NCBI RefSeq assembly: GCF_020623625.1
Contig: NC_060204.1
Coordinates: 1,280,501 to 1,344,500 of the forward strand
DNA length: 64,000 nt
Origin: Saccharomycodes ludwigii
Lineage: Eukaryota > Ascomycota > Saccharomycetes > Saccharomycodales > Saccharomycodaceae
Reading direction: 5' to 3'
In this document: positions 38,568-48,838 of the stretch, piece after piece
Layout: the number at the start of each line of letters is the position of its first letter
How positions within the stretch are numbered: position 1 is the first letter of the stretch
The notes under the pieces: generated by a model
Told to the model about the DNA's origin: nothing
Database searches by the model: none
The model's input: only the letters and a program-made list of their open reading frames with translations
Position numbers and translations under genes: made by a program

Positions 38568-39680
38568 CTAAAAGTGAAACATTTTAATCATCTCTTTGCC
38601 CCTTTCTTTGGATATTTTCTCCATATCGAGATTATCCAGTCCAGCACCCTTATCAGATAGTAATTTTAAAATATTCCTTAAATCATCAATATTCGGAATG
38701 TTTTCTCGATCACATTTCTCATACAAAATAATATAACAAGCAATAAAATCGTATTTATGAGCAATGACCAATGATTTTTTTGATTTAAAAATTAATTTCT
38801 CAATGAAGTTTATGGTATATTTTAACAATGTTGGATCAACGGTAATAAATGGGTTTCTTACATAATATTGACCAATTGTATATATAGATCTTGTGATATT
38901 TATGCACATATTTTCATTTTGAAAAAATTCAGGCATTTCCCATAAATTCTCAGTTACATATTTTAAAACAAATATTGCTATGCAGGGATCTAAATTAGAT
39001 ATCCTAGGTAGAGTATTCTGCAAAATAATTCTGCTGTAAAATGTTTTCAAATCCCTAAAAAAAATAGTACTATCAATGCCATTTTTTCTTATAATTTTTA
39101 AATAACAGGGATATAAAACAGAAAAAAGTTGTAATGTTTCAGTTGGTTTGGTAAATGGAGGGAGATAATAACAGATGTTTACTAAAGTTTCTTTGTAAAC
39201 CTCTATTAGACCTGAATTTTGAAAAACTTTATCATCAATCAACTGAGAGAAAAATGACAACAGGTTAATACCTAAAATCTTGATTTTATAATTGGTGCTG
39301 TCAATAAATTGAAAAATAACAGGAGTAATCCATCCTAAATTGCTACCTAAATCTTTAGTTTTAAGTTTCATTAATTCGATAATCATGTGATAAAGTCTAG
39401 TATTTAAATATTTGATTAAATTTTCCTCACTTTTTTCGTCATCACTTTGGAATCCTTTCCTCGGTAGTAATGCATTAATTAGCGATCTGTTTCCTGTTCT
39501 GGCAAGTCTTGCTCTGCCGTTATATGTTATGTTGTGATTCTTGCGATTTGAACTATTTGATATATGCAGGATGATCCACTTAATACATTCATCAGGTTGT
39601 TTTTTTATAATGGAGTTATCAATTGTGTCATCTCCATATTCAATCCATTGTGTTATCTTTTGTTCCATTGGCTTATTCAT
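38568..39680 (-). CDS. TTI2: TTT-complex subunit Tti2
   Basis: Tti2 works with Tel2 and Tti1 to mature the PIKK kinases (Tor, Mec1, Tel1, Tra1) with Hsp90. The 370-residue protein is helical with the Tti2-like stretch LGWITPVIFQFIDSTNYKIKILGINLLSFFSQLID and YKETLVNICYYLPPFTKPTETLQLF. S. cerevisiae Tti2 is somewhat longer (about 421). Sequence conservation in this family is low; gene order (YJR136C beside TIM8) supports it. The stop faces TIM8. Confidence 0.85.
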   Translation of the reverse strand: MNKPMEQKITQWIEYGDDTIDNSIIKKQPDECIKWIILHISNSSNRKNHNITYNGRARLARTGNRSLINALLPRKGFQSDDEKSEENLIKYLNTRLYHMIIELMKLKTKDLGSNLGWITPVIFQFIDSTNYKIKILGINLLSFFSQLIDDKVFQNSGLIEVYKETLVNICYYLPPFTKPTETLQLFSVLYPCYLKIIRKNGIDSTIFFRDLKTFYSRIILQNTLPRISNLDPCIAIFVLKYVTENLWEMPEFFQNENMCINITRSIYTIGQYYVRNPFITVDPTLLKYTINFIEKLIFKSKKSLVIAHKYDFIACYIILYEKCDRENIPNIDDLRNILKLLSDKGAGLDNLDMEKISKERGKEMIKMFHF

Positions 39681-40124
39681 GGAGATGTTTTTAAAATGTA
39701 GTTATTATGGGATTAAGGGAAATAGATATGCAAGTTTATCATATTTTATATATATATATATATATGTGTGTGTGTATCAATGTCTGTAGAATAATAATAA
39801 TAGTAATAGTAATAGTGATAACATTAGGAATTAGTTATAACAAGTGGTTTATAATACAAGGTTATTTTTTCTCTTCGTTTTGTTAAAAATAAAAAAAAAA
39901 AAAAAAAAAATTACAAAGTCCGTAACAAGCACGGAAATTGCAAAAATAAAAAATTGAAAAATAGACCGAAAACTTATTATGTGCTGCCTATATAAACATT
40001 TTATTTATTTTGATTCGTTGCATAATTCAATTGAGTACATTTGTTTTGAATTATTTAAAAAGGCAATTTTATATATCTAAAAATAAACAGTAACATTCTT
40101 TATCACTCACTAGCAGTGTCACCA
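39681..40124. other. divergent promoter TTI2 / pseudouridine gene
   Basis: The gap holds TA/TG repeats (39749-39775), a short TAG/TAATAG repeat and an A-run at 39891-39910. No gene or clear binding site is seen. Confidence 0.5.
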
Positions 40125-42368
40125 ATGTTTTCACAATTAAACATTAATAAAAAGTCTCTTTTATTTCCATTCAAGAGATACCTAAGAGCAAATAACTATA
40201 ACAAAATTAATAGATTAAAAGTGTCTGATGAAGTTCGGGAAGCTATTTATTCTAAAAAACCAGTTGTTTCTTTGGAATCAACAATTATTACACATGGACT
40301 ACCCTTCCCTGAAAATTTAGAAATGGCTTTAAGTGTGGAGAATTTAATAAGAAGTAACGGATGTGTCCCAGCCACCACTGCATTTATAAAAGGTGACGCC
40401 ATTGTGGGTTGTTCAAAAAATGAAATTGAATTTTTGGCCAACTCAATACCAAATGTAAACAAATGTTCCAGAAGAGATATTCCAGTAACAATGGCACAAA
40501 ATTTAAATGGTGGGACTACAATCTCGGGTACAATGATTCTATCCAATTTAGCTGGCATCAGAGTTTTCGCTACTGGTGGATTAGGTGGTGTTCACAAGGG
40601 AGGCGAACTTACAATGGATATTAGTGCTGATTTAGAAGAATTGGGTAGAACACCAGTTTCTGTTGTTTGTGCTGGTCCTAAGGCGATATTAGATATACCA
40701 AGAACAATGGAATATTTAGAAACAAAAGGATGCACTGTAGCCACAATGTGTTCGCCAAACATTCCTGGATTTTATACCACTGACTCTGGTGTTAAATCCC
40801 CGTATGTTGTTAACAATGAATTAGAAGCTGCTAAAATTATCAAAAGTGGGATTGATTTGAATTTAAAGCAAGGTTATTTATTTTGTGTGCCACCACCCTC
40901 TGATATTGCGTTGGACGATGAGTATATTAAAGGGGTAATTGAGGAAGCTGAGATTAAAGCTGTTGAATTAAATATACGTGGCAAAGAATTAACCCCGTTT
41001 TTATTGAGCGAAATTGCCAAAGCTACTGATGGCTTATCTGTTAGATGTAATGTTGGGTTTGTGAAGAACAATTGTGGTGTGGCTTGTAATATATCAAAAG
41101 AGTTATCAAATTTAGAATCAAAATCCACATACTTTCAACCTATAATCAAAAAGAACATTACCAATAATATAGTTATTAAAAGTACACCACGGCCTTCTTC
41201 TTTGGTTATTGGATCTGTTGCTATAGATACATATTGTAAAATGAATGCAGAGGGGGGAAATTTGAAAGATTCTAATCCTGGTGCTATTACGAATAGTATC
41301 GGCGGGGTTGCTTATAACATTACCTTAGCTTCTACATTAGCTTGCAACAGGTCTTCCACTACAAGCACGCGTCTGGTAGCTTGTGTTGGGAATGATCTTT
41401 CTGGTAAAACTGTTTTACACGATCTCTCCCAAAAAGGGATTGATACAAAAGGTTTAAAAATAGATGATTCTTCATCCAATAATACTGCGCAATATGTGTC
41501 TTTCCATGATAAGGGGGGTGAATTAATAATTGCGTGTGCTGATATGAAAATTGCTACGCAAATACCAATTGCTCATATAGAATCACAAATATTGGAAACA
41601 ATGCCTAAAGTCGTTGTTACTGATGCCAATATTTCTACAACCACTTTATCTGGAATTATTGCGTTATCAAAAAAAAACAAAGAAATTGGTAAACCAAACT
41701 TCAAGCTAATATTTGAACCAACATCAATGGAAAAGGCCAAAAAATTAGCATGTTTACCTAATATAAATGTCTATCCAGATAATGATTTTTATTTAATTAC
41801 TCCCACTGTAGACGAGTTAAAATCTATATACAATGCGTTTGACATGAACGATAAATTCGATGTCTATAAATGGTTTCCGATTTTAGATTCTTTGGAAATT
41901 GATAGCGTTCTCAAAAGAACACCATCGCACATTTTAAATCACAGAATATTTCAAAAATTACGTAAAAGTGGTATTTTTCAAATGGGTGTTAATTTGTTAC
42001 CTTTTTTCCCCAGAATTGTGGTTAAAGATGGAGAACATGGTATATATGTTTTTTCCATTATTAAAAATACCGATGGTGAATCCAAAGCAGATTTTAGCAT
42101 TAAATTTAATGGTGGTGCATTAATAGAATATTACGATATTCCGAAGGATAATAAAAATCCAATTCAAGTTAAAAATGTTACTGGTGCAGGTGATACTTTT
42201 TTAGGTGTTTTATTGAATGAAATAGTGAGCAAAAGCCAATATATGAATACAGACATTTTTGAAGATCCAATACAAAGAAAAGACAGCCTAATGAAGGCAC
42301 AGAAGGGTGCAATACTAAGTATAGAATATGAGGGGACCATAAGTGAAAAACTAAAATTAATAAAATGA
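40125..42368 (+). CDS. bifunctional pseudouridine-5'-phosphate glycosidase / PfkB-type pseudouridine kinase
   Basis: A 747-residue fusion for pseudouridine breakdown. The start is the ATG at 40125; the frame extends three codons further but from GTG. The N-terminal half (about 30-325) is a PsuG/IndA glycosidase: VSLESTIITHGLPFPENLEMA, ATTAFIKGDAIVG, FATGGLGGVHKGGE and DISADLEELG, which carry the metal site and catalytic lysine region. The C-terminal half (about 350-745) is a PfkB/ribokinase-type kinase with SIGGVAYNITLA early and the signature TGAGDTFLG with catalytic D690. The kinase would phosphorylate pseudouridine and the glycosidase would split the product to uracil and ribose 5-phosphate. 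The basic N-terminus may be a mitochondrial presequence. S. cerevisiae lacks this gene; the same fusion occurs in other fungi. Confidence 0.92.
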   Translation: MFSQLNINKKSLLFPFKRYLRANNYNKINRLKVSDEVREAIYSKKPVVSLESTIITHGLPFPENLEMALSVENLIRSNGCVPATTAFIKGDAIVGCSKNEIEFLANSIPNVNKCSRRDIPVTMAQNLNGGTTISGTMILSNLAGIRVFATGGLGGVHKGGELTMDISADLEELGRTPVSVVCAGPKAILDIPRTMEYLETKGCTVATMCSPNIPGFYTTDSGVKSPYVVNNELEAAKIIKSGIDLNLKQGYLFCVPPPSDIALDDEYIKGVIEEAEIKAVELNIRGKELTPFLLSEIAKATDGLSVRCNVGFVKNNCGVACNISKELSNLESKSTYFQPIIKKNITNNIVIKSTPRPSSLVIGSVAIDTYCKMNAEGGNLKDSNPGAITNSIGGVAYNITLASTLACNRSSTTSTRLVACVGNDLSGKTVLHDLSQKGIDTKGLKIDDSSSNNTAQYVSFHDKGGELIIACADMKIATQIPIAHIESQILETMPKVVVTDANISTTTLSGIIALSKKNKEIGKPNFKLIFEPTSMEKAKKLACLPNINVYPDNDFYLITPTVDELKSIYNAFDMNDKFDVYKWFPILDSLEIDSVLKRTPSHILNHRIFQKLRKSGIFQMGVNLLPFFPRIVVKDGEHGIYVFSIIKNTDGESKADFSIKFNGGALIEYYDIPKDNKNPIQVKNVTGAGDTFLGVLLNEIVSKSQYMNTDIFEDPIQRKDSLMKAQKGAILSIEYEGTISEKLKLIK

Positions 42369-42397
42369 CCTTTGGGTTTATATATTTTTAAAGATAT

Positions 42398-43420
42398 TTA
42401 AAGATATTTCGTAACATTTTCAGCAAAACTTTTTTGTGTACTATCAGATAGAGCGTTAGGTTGACTCAAGTATTTACTAAACAAACACTTCCCAATTAAT
42501 GGTTCACTAACTTTACCCAATTTTTTGACCTCTCCATTTTTTTTAGATTTATAGTATAATCTTAAAGAATTATCAGATTCTAGTTTAATTAATAAATCGT
42601 CATTTTTCAAAACAGATCCTTTAAGAATAAATGCGCTTCTTAATTGCTCAATACCATTTTTTATAATATCTGAATTTTTTTTGGCAATTGGATGAGACAT
42701 AATAGATCTACATAAACCATCTCTTAAATGATTGAAATCTGTGTTTTTTATTGGGGTGACTTTAGCAACCAATTCAATTTCAGAGTCCAATAAATTATCA
42801 ACCAAAACCATGGAAGTATCAGGACTTTCTAAAGCTCTGGTTAAATTTTCTCCATGTGATTCTTCGTTGTTAATTGCACCTGTATCCTTGTCGATGAATG
42901 CAGTTGATAAATACTTGGAATCAAATACTTTAGAAATCAGAGGTAAATCCTTATCTGCAATATAAATACCTAGAGCATAAACTCTAAAAGATATAAATGT
43001 AACAGATCTAGTACCAAACCCAACTAAAGTATAGTTATCATTTTTATCAAGGGCGTAACCAGTGGAAGTGCTTAAACGGGTAGGAAATGGAGAAATGCTT
43101 TTATCCACGCAAACGCTGTTTTCAGAATCCAAGGAAATTTTATCATTATTAATATTATTCAAATCATCATTGTGCAAAAAATGGTTGCTATAGTTATTTT
43201 TGTAATAATAATTGATAGCGCAAATGCTACTAGCACCTATAATAAATAGACCCAAACCGCTCCCCCTAGATTTTGCATTATTAATGGTATGACCAGCAAA
43301 GGAAGAATATGGTTTTTTTTTTAATAAGGGGGCTAGTTTTTGTTGACTTTTGGATGATCTTGTTAATGTAAGCAGAGATCTTTTAAAATTGGTAGTACAA
43401 AGTCTATTAAAGGTAATCAT
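42398..43420 (-). CDS. AIM18: mitochondrial chalcone-isomerase-fold protein, Aim18/Aim46 ancestor
   Basis: Aim18 and Aim46 are inner-membrane proteins with a chalcone-flavanone isomerase fold that binds heme. The 340 residues start with a basic presequence (about 1-45), a membrane segment at about 54-72 (GLGLFIIGASSICAINYYY), and the CHI domain from about 125, with LVGFGTRSVTFISFRVYALGIYIA as the family block. S. cerevisiae has adjacent AIM18 (YHR198C) and AIM46 (YHR199C); only one copy is here, so I cannot say which of the two it equals. The stop is 29 bases from that of the convergent pseudouridine gene. Confidence 0.85.
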   Translation of the reverse strand: MITFNRLCTTNFKRSLLTLTRSSKSQQKLAPLLKKKPYSSFAGHTINNAKSRGSGLGLFIIGASSICAINYYYKNNYSNHFLHNDDLNNINNDKISLDSENSVCVDKSISPFPTRLSTSTGYALDKNDNYTLVGFGTRSVTFISFRVYALGIYIADKDLPLISKVFDSKYLSTAFIDKDTGAINNEESHGENLTRALESPDTSMVLVDNLLDSEIELVAKVTPIKNTDFNHLRDGLCRSIMSHPIAKKNSDIIKNGIEQLRSAFILKGSVLKNDDLLIKLESDNSLRLYYKSKKNGEVKKLGKVSEPLIGKCLFSKYLSQPNALSDSTQKSFAENVTKYL

Positions 43421-43716
43421 AACAGAACAATTTAATTTATTTGGATTGTACTTGTATGTAGTAAGTTATATGGAATGTTTCCTTAAGCTAGCAATTTGTT
43501 ATTAAAAGTAAAAAATTATTGGACTCGCAGTTAATGAAAAAGAGTGAGAGAAGAAAAGAATATCCTATTATTAAAACATGTAGGGGGGGGGGATGCATGT
43601 ACTGATCCGATATGTAAAAGTACGAAAGTCCGTTGCACTACGTTGACCTTTTTATTCTTTTTTTTTTTTTTTCATTAGTAGAAATGATAAAAAATGATAA
43701 TAATAAAAAAAAAAGG

Positions 43717-43724
43717 TCACGTGA
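43717..43724. promoter_or_regulatory. Cbf1 site TCACGTGA upstream of MET5
   Basis: The full palindrome TCACGTGA, the preferred Cbf1-Met4-Met28 site of sulfur genes, lies 617 bases upstream of MET5 and about 300 upstream of AIM18. Confidence 0.65.
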
Positions 43725-43823
43725 AATTGTTTTATAATATTTGACATTCTTTACACGCTTTTGAAAATAAGAAACAAAAAAAAATAAACCTCTTCATATT
43801 CCGATTTCATCGTAATAGGAAAT

Positions 43824-43855
43824 GTGGTGGTGGTGGTGGTGGTGGTGGTGGTGGT
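43824..43855. repeat. GGT microsatellite
   Basis: About ten GGT/GTG units in the MET5 upstream region. Confidence 0.85.
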
Positions 43856-43941
43856 TGTAGCTGTGGGTGTTAGTAATAGTAAATTCAATCTACTTTTTTT
43901 ACAATCTTTTTTTATTTTTATTTTTTATTATGTTCGTTCTG

Positions 43942-43950
43942 CCACAGTTT
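43942..43950. promoter_or_regulatory. Met31/32 core upstream of MET5
   Basis: CCACAGTTT on the + strand reads AAACTGTGG on the minus strand, followed by C (AAACTGTGGC), the Met31/Met32 binding core. It lies 391 bases upstream of MET5 and 217 bases downstream of the Cbf1 site, a pairing known from S. cerevisiae MET promoters. Confidence 0.65.
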
Positions 43951-44340
43951 TTTTTTTTTTTTTGTTTCTTTCTTGAAATATTTCATTACCTTTAAATAAA
44001 TATTCTTTCCAACTTTTTGCACATCGATAAAGAGAAAATCACTCTAAAATCCCATTATTATTCAAACACTATCATAGAAAAAAAAAAAATATATATTAAT
44101 GATAAACTTTATATAAATATATATAAATATTTTATCTTTTTTTTTTTTTTTTTTCTTACTCTCTTTTTCTTTCTCTCTTTTTCTTTTTCATCCCTCTCTT
44201 ACACCTTAACCTCTTCTTTTTACCCTTTCTTATAAGCATGCATGTTCTTTGATCCAAAGTATCTTACATTAAAGAGAGGGAAAAAAAAAAAAAAAAAAGG
44301 GCAAGAAAGAAAGAAATCATAAGGAGTCTCATCAGAAACT

Positions 44341-47300
44341 ATGTCTTCGTTGGATTACTTACTTCGTTCATCTAAATTGGTTAGTCCAAATAAAATTTAT
44401 GCCACTATACCAAATAAAAATGACAAAACAGTTGCCAACATTACTCCCGGCATTATAAAACTATTAGAAAATCAAGATCCATTCAGTAGCGTCATTGATT
44501 CTATAGAACAAAAATGTATTACTACTATTTTTACAAACCAAACAGTTTTGGCTCAGAGTGTTCATCATTTATACAACTTGAAAGGCTATCCTATTGTCTT
44601 GAATATTGACTTAAATCTTCACGATTATACCATTATTCCATCTTTGAAAGATCTAAATTATACCACGTTTATTTCCACCACTACTGAAAAATTGATTGAA
44701 AACAATAGTCTCGCTTATGAAATAGCTGCTAAATATAACAACCCGGTTTTACACTTTATAGATTCTTCTGTTTCTGTTACCAAATTACAGACCACTAGTG
44801 TTGACTTACCCCCCCTTAGCTTGGATCATTATTTCGAGGAACAAGATGAAGAAGATATTACGGAACTAGGACCATTGACTTTACCCAATGTAGAATTGAC
44901 GATTTCCTCCGCTAATGCATCTACTCTAATTGTAAATTTGTCTCCTTATGGATCCGAATTTATTGATGCCTTACCTTCAAATGCAGTGTTAGCCAATATT
45001 TCTGTTTACAGGCCATGGGATAATAAACAATTTTTTGATTTGATTCCCTCAAGCGTTACCAAAATTGTTATTGTCCAAAGATCTAATCTGGTGTCTAATA
45101 CTAAAACTTTCGAGCCTATCTTGCTAGACTTTTTCCAAGATTTTAATGCTCTAATTTCAAGAGGTATTGATCAGATTTTAGTAACTAATGTCGGTGAGTT
45201 GTCAAAAACGAATATTCCAAATGTCTTGAAACAGATTGTTGACAACGTGAACTCGGAAAAAACGGGAACCCCACCAAACCAATCATTATACATAGGTACG
45301 CCGTATTCCGTAGATCAATCTCAAAAAAATGTTGATTTAGTTAATAAAGTGTTTTCACTAGAACAAGCCTACTACAAAGTTTTGAGACAGTTATTTTCAG
45401 GTGATAACTTGAATATTTTGAATCAATATGATTCTGCAGATGCTAATATTTCTTCCCCTGAGTTTGGTTTTGGTAAATTTTTGAAAATTCAACAGGATCG
45501 TGATTTGTTAATCGATTTAGCCAAAACTTTATTGAATCCAACTTTATTTTCGAATCCAAAAATTATAGACTTGTTATCTAAATGGATCCAACTTAATGTC
45601 GAAGGTAAATCGGGTGAACCAGACCTAGTCGAAGCCAATAGATTAAGTGACGAATTGTATGAATTATTGGTTGCCGATTCTGATTCTAAAGGTGCCTCTC
45701 AAATCTTAAACTTTATCAACTTTGATAAAAAAACATTATTTTTCGAATCTACTTGGCTAATTGGTTCTGATGCCTGGTCCTATGACATTGGAGCTTCTGG
45801 GGTTCATCACGTCTTGACCTCAAAGAAAAATATTAATGTTTTAATCATTGATTCTGAGCCTGTTAATAATGATAATTCTATCAATAATAAGAAATTAAGG
45901 AAAAAGGATATTGGTTTATATGCCATGAATTATCACAATGTGTATGTTGCATCTGTTGCTGTCTATTCTAGTTATACCCAGTTATTGTCTTCCTTTATCG
46001 AGGCCTCTCAGTTTAATGGGCCCTCTATTGTTTTAGCTTATTTGCCCTACACTGATGAAAACGATAGTCCTTTGGAAGTCTTAAAAGAAACTAAGAAAGC
46101 CGTAGAGACTGGTTACTGGCCATTATATAGATATAATCCATCAACTGCTGGGAATCCAGAAGACGTTTTTAAGTTAGACTCTTCTGTTATTAGAAAGGCT
46201 CTACAGGATTTCTTGGATCGTGAAAACAAATTGACATTATTGGCTAATGAATCGCCTGACTTGGCTAGAAGTTTGGAAAAATCGGCTAGTGATGTGATTG
46301 TTGCTAAACAAACAAGAAGAGCTGAAGCAGCTTACAATCAACTTTTAGATGGATTATCTGGTCCGCCTTTACACGTCTACTATGCATCAGATGGTGGTAA
46401 CGCTGCTACTTTAGCCAAGAGATTAGCCAATAGAGCTGCTGCACGTGGTTTGAAATCCACTGTTTTATCCATGGATGATATTGATTTAGAAGAGTTGCCT
46501 GGCGAGGAAAACGTCATTTTTATCACTTCTACTGCGGGTCAGGGTGAATTTCCACAAGATGGTAAAGCATTTTGGGATACTCTCAAGAATAGTGGCACTG
46601 ATTTGGATTTAGCTTCATTAAAATTTTCTGTTTTCGGTTTGGGTGATTCTAAATATTGGCCACGTAAGGAAGATGCCCATTATTACAATAAACCATCCAA
46701 AGACTTGTTCAAGAGATTGGAATTATTATCAGCAACACCAATCATTCCATTGGGTTTGGGTGATGACCAAGATGCTGATGGCTTCCAAACTGGGTATGCT
46801 GAATGGGAAAAACAATTATGGGATGCTTTAGGTGTGTCTAATATTGCTGTTCCAGATGAACCTAAACCAATTACAAATGAGGATATGAAACTTGCTTCCA
46901 ACTTTTTAAGAGGTACCATTGTAGAAGGTTTGGCTGACGAGTCAACTGGCGCCATTTCTGCTTCCGATCAACAATTGACTAAATTTCATGGTATTTATAT
47001 GCAAGATGATCGTGACGTTAGGGATGTTAGAAAAGCACAAGGTTTAGAGCCTTATTATATTTTTATGAGTAGAATTAGATTACCTGGTGGGAAGGCCACC
47101 CCAGACCAATGGCTAATTTTAGACAGATTGGCAGATGAAGTTGGCAATGGCACTGTTAAACTAACTACTAGAGCCACATTCCAACTACATGGTATTGTTA
47201 AGAAAAATTTAAAGCATTCCATTAGAGCCATGAATTCGACATTGATGGACACTTTAGCTGCTTGTGGTGATGTAAATAGAAATGTCATGCTTTCTGCTTT

Positions 47301-48651
47301 ACCAGTCAATGCTAAAGTTTATGCCCAAGTTTCTGAAATTGGTTATAAGATTTCAGAATATTTATTGCCTCAAACTACTGCTTACCATGAAATTTGGTTG
47401 AAGGGCCCAGATCCAAAAGATTATGATCCTTCATGGCCATCTATTTTCCAAAATAGAAAAGACGGTCCAAAGAAAACATTGGTTGGAGGTAACGCTTTAG
47501 TTGATGTTGAACCTTTGTATGGACCAACATATTTACCAAGAAAATTCAAGATTAATATTGCTGTTCCGCCCTTTAATGATGTCGATGTTTTTTCTATTGA
47601 TCTTGGTTTGATTGCAATTGTTGATCAAGCTACCCAATTGGTGAAGGGCTACAATATGTACGTTGGTGGTGGTATGGGTACCACGCATAACAACAAAAAA
47701 ACGTACCCAAGAACAGGTTCTTCCTTTGGTTTTGTTGAGCCGGATGATGTCCCAAGAGCTATTGAATGTGTGATGATTGTCCAAAGAGATCATGGTGATC
47801 GTAGTAATCGTAAACATGCCCGTTTAAAATACACCATTGACGATATGGGTGTTGAAATTTACAAACAAAAAGTTGAAGAACTTTGGGGCAAAAAATTTGG
47901 TCCAGAACAATCTTACAAATTCAAATCCAATATTGATTACTTTGGTTGGGTTAAAGACGAAACTGGTTTAAACCATTATACTTGCTATATCGAAAACGGG
48001 AGAGTTGAAGACACACCGGATTATCCACAAAAAACTGGATTGAAGAAAATTGCACTATATATGAAAAATAACAATGTTGGTCATTTCAGATTAACCGGTA
48101 ATCAACATGCGCTAATATCTGGAATTACCGATGAACATTTGCCCTCAATCAAAAATTTGTTGAAAAAGTATAGATTAGATAATACAGACTTATCTGGTAT
48201 TAGATCATCAAGTAGTAGTTGCGTTGGTTTACCAACTTGTGGTTTAGCTTTTGCAGAAAGTGAAAGATATATTCCAACTCTTGTTGATAAGTTGGAAACT
48301 ATCCTGGAAGAATATGGGTTGCGCCGTGATAGTATTGTTTTCAGGGTTGTAGGTTGTGGTAACGGTTGTGCTCGTCCCTTCCTTGCAGAAGTTGCTTTAG
48401 TTGGTAAAGCACCAGAAACTTATAATTTGTTATTAGGGGGTGGTTACTGTGGTGAAAGATTAAACAAGTTATTTAGATCTTCTATTAAAGAAGATGAAAT
48501 ATTGGCTACTCTAAAACCATTATTTAAAAGATGGGCCTTGGAAAGACAAGAAGGTGAACATTTTGGTGATTTTTGTATTAGGGCGGGTATTATAAAGCCT
48601 ACTCTAGAAGGTAAGTATTTCCACGACGATGTAGATGAAGCTGCTTTGTAG
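44341..48651 (+). CDS. MET5: sulfite reductase beta subunit Met5
   Basis: With Met10, Met5 reduces sulfite to sulfide using six electrons from NADPH, the step before homocysteine synthesis. The 1436 residues (about 1442 in S. cerevisiae) have an N-terminal pyruvate-ferredoxin-oxidoreductase-like region (about 1-640), a flavodoxin-like domain (about 675-825; YASDGGNAATLAKRLANRAA, STAGQGEFPQDGKAFW, VFGLGDSKYWP), two ferredoxin-like half domains, and the siroheme/4Fe-4S site with cysteines C1294, C1300, C1339 and C1343 (CVGLPTC and CGNGC). The gene is on the + strand, while YJR137C is on the same strand as TTI2 in S. cerevisiae, so its orientation relative to TTI2 and IML1 differs. Confidence 0.97.
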   Translation: MSSLDYLLRSSKLVSPNKIYATIPNKNDKTVANITPGIIKLLENQDPFSSVIDSIEQKCITTIFTNQTVLAQSVHHLYNLKGYPIVLNIDLNLHDYTIIPSLKDLNYTTFISTTTEKLIENNSLAYEIAAKYNNPVLHFIDSSVSVTKLQTTSVDLPPLSLDHYFEEQDEEDITELGPLTLPNVELTISSANASTLIVNLSPYGSEFIDALPSNAVLANISVYRPWDNKQFFDLIPSSVTKIVIVQRSNLVSNTKTFEPILLDFFQDFNALISRGIDQILVTNVGELSKTNIPNVLKQIVDNVNSEKTGTPPNQSLYIGTPYSVDQSQKNVDLVNKVFSLEQAYYKVLRQLFSGDNLNILNQYDSADANISSPEFGFGKFLKIQQDRDLLIDLAKTLLNPTLFSNPKIIDLLSKWIQLNVEGKSGEPDLVEANRLSDELYELLVADSDSKGASQILNFINFDKKTLFFESTWLIGSDAWSYDIGASGVHHVLTSKKNINVLIIDSEPVNNDNSINNKKLRKKDIGLYAMNYHNVYVASVAVYSSYTQLLSSFIEASQFNGPSIVLAYLPYTDENDSPLEVLKETKKAVETGYWPLYRYNPSTAGNPEDVFKLDSSVIRKALQDFLDRENKLTLLANESPDLARSLEKSASDVIVAKQTRRAEAAYNQLLDGLSGPPLHVYYASDGGNAATLAKRLANRAAARGLKSTVLSMDDIDLEELPGEENVIFITSTAGQGEFPQDGKAFWDTLKNSGTDLDLASLKFSVFGLGDSKYWPRKEDAHYYNKPSKDLFKRLELLSATPIIPLGLGDDQDADGFQTGYAEWEKQLWDALGVSNIAVPDEPKPITNEDMKLASNFLRGTIVEGLADESTGAISASDQQLTKFHGIYMQDDRDVRDVRKAQGLEPYYIFMSRIRLPGGKATPDQWLILDRLADEVGNGTVKLTTRATFQLHGIVKKNLKHSIRAMNSTLMDTLAACGDVNRNVMLSALPVNAKVYAQVSEIGYKISEYLLPQTTAYHEIWLKGPDPKDYDPSWPSIFQNRKDGPKKTLVGGNALVDVEPLYGPTYLPRKFKINIAVPPFNDVDVFSIDLGLIAIVDQATQLVKGYNMYVGGGMGTTHNNKKTYPRTGSSFGFVEPDDVPRAIECVMIVQRDHGDRSNRKHARLKYTIDDMGVEIYKQKVEELWGKKFGPEQSYKFKSNIDYFGWVKDETGLNHYTCYIENGRVEDTPDYPQKTGLKKIALYMKNNNVGHFRLTGNQHALISGITDEHLPSIKNLLKKYRLDNTDLSGIRSSSSSCVGLPTCGLAFAESERYIPTLVDKLETILEEYGLRRDSIVFRVVGCGNGCARPFLAEVALVGKAPETYNLLLGGGYCGERLNKLFRSSIKEDEILATLKPLFKRWALERQEGEHFGDFCIRAGIIKPTLEGKYFHDDVDEAAL

Positions 48652-48663
48652 ATTTACTTTTGA

Positions 48664-48697
48664 TTTTATTTATTTATGTGGCTATTTATTTATGTGG

Positions 48698-48728
<31 letters not shown>

Positions 48729-48765
48729 TGTATTTATTTATTTATGTATATTTTTATTTATTGTA
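48664..48765. repeat. TTTA tetranucleotide repeat after MET5
   Basis: Interrupted TTTA units with occasional TGTGG interruptions follow the MET5 stop, in the short convergent gap to NBL1. The open frames here are repeat artefacts. Confidence 0.8.
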
Positions 48766-48838
48766 TCTGTTTCAATGCTATACTGTGTTGGTTATCCTGC
48801 AGATTAAAAAATTCATTTGTACTTGAACTAAAATCATT

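Larger units (their letters stand above)
43421..44340. other. divergent promoter AIM18 / MET5, sulfur-control sites
   Basis: A 920-base gap that holds TCACGTGA and a Met31/32 core (listed separately), a GGT microsatellite at 43824-43855, a G-run near 43586, and T/TC-rich tracts at 43953-43964 and 44137-44230 close to MET5. No gene is supported. Confidence 0.6.
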
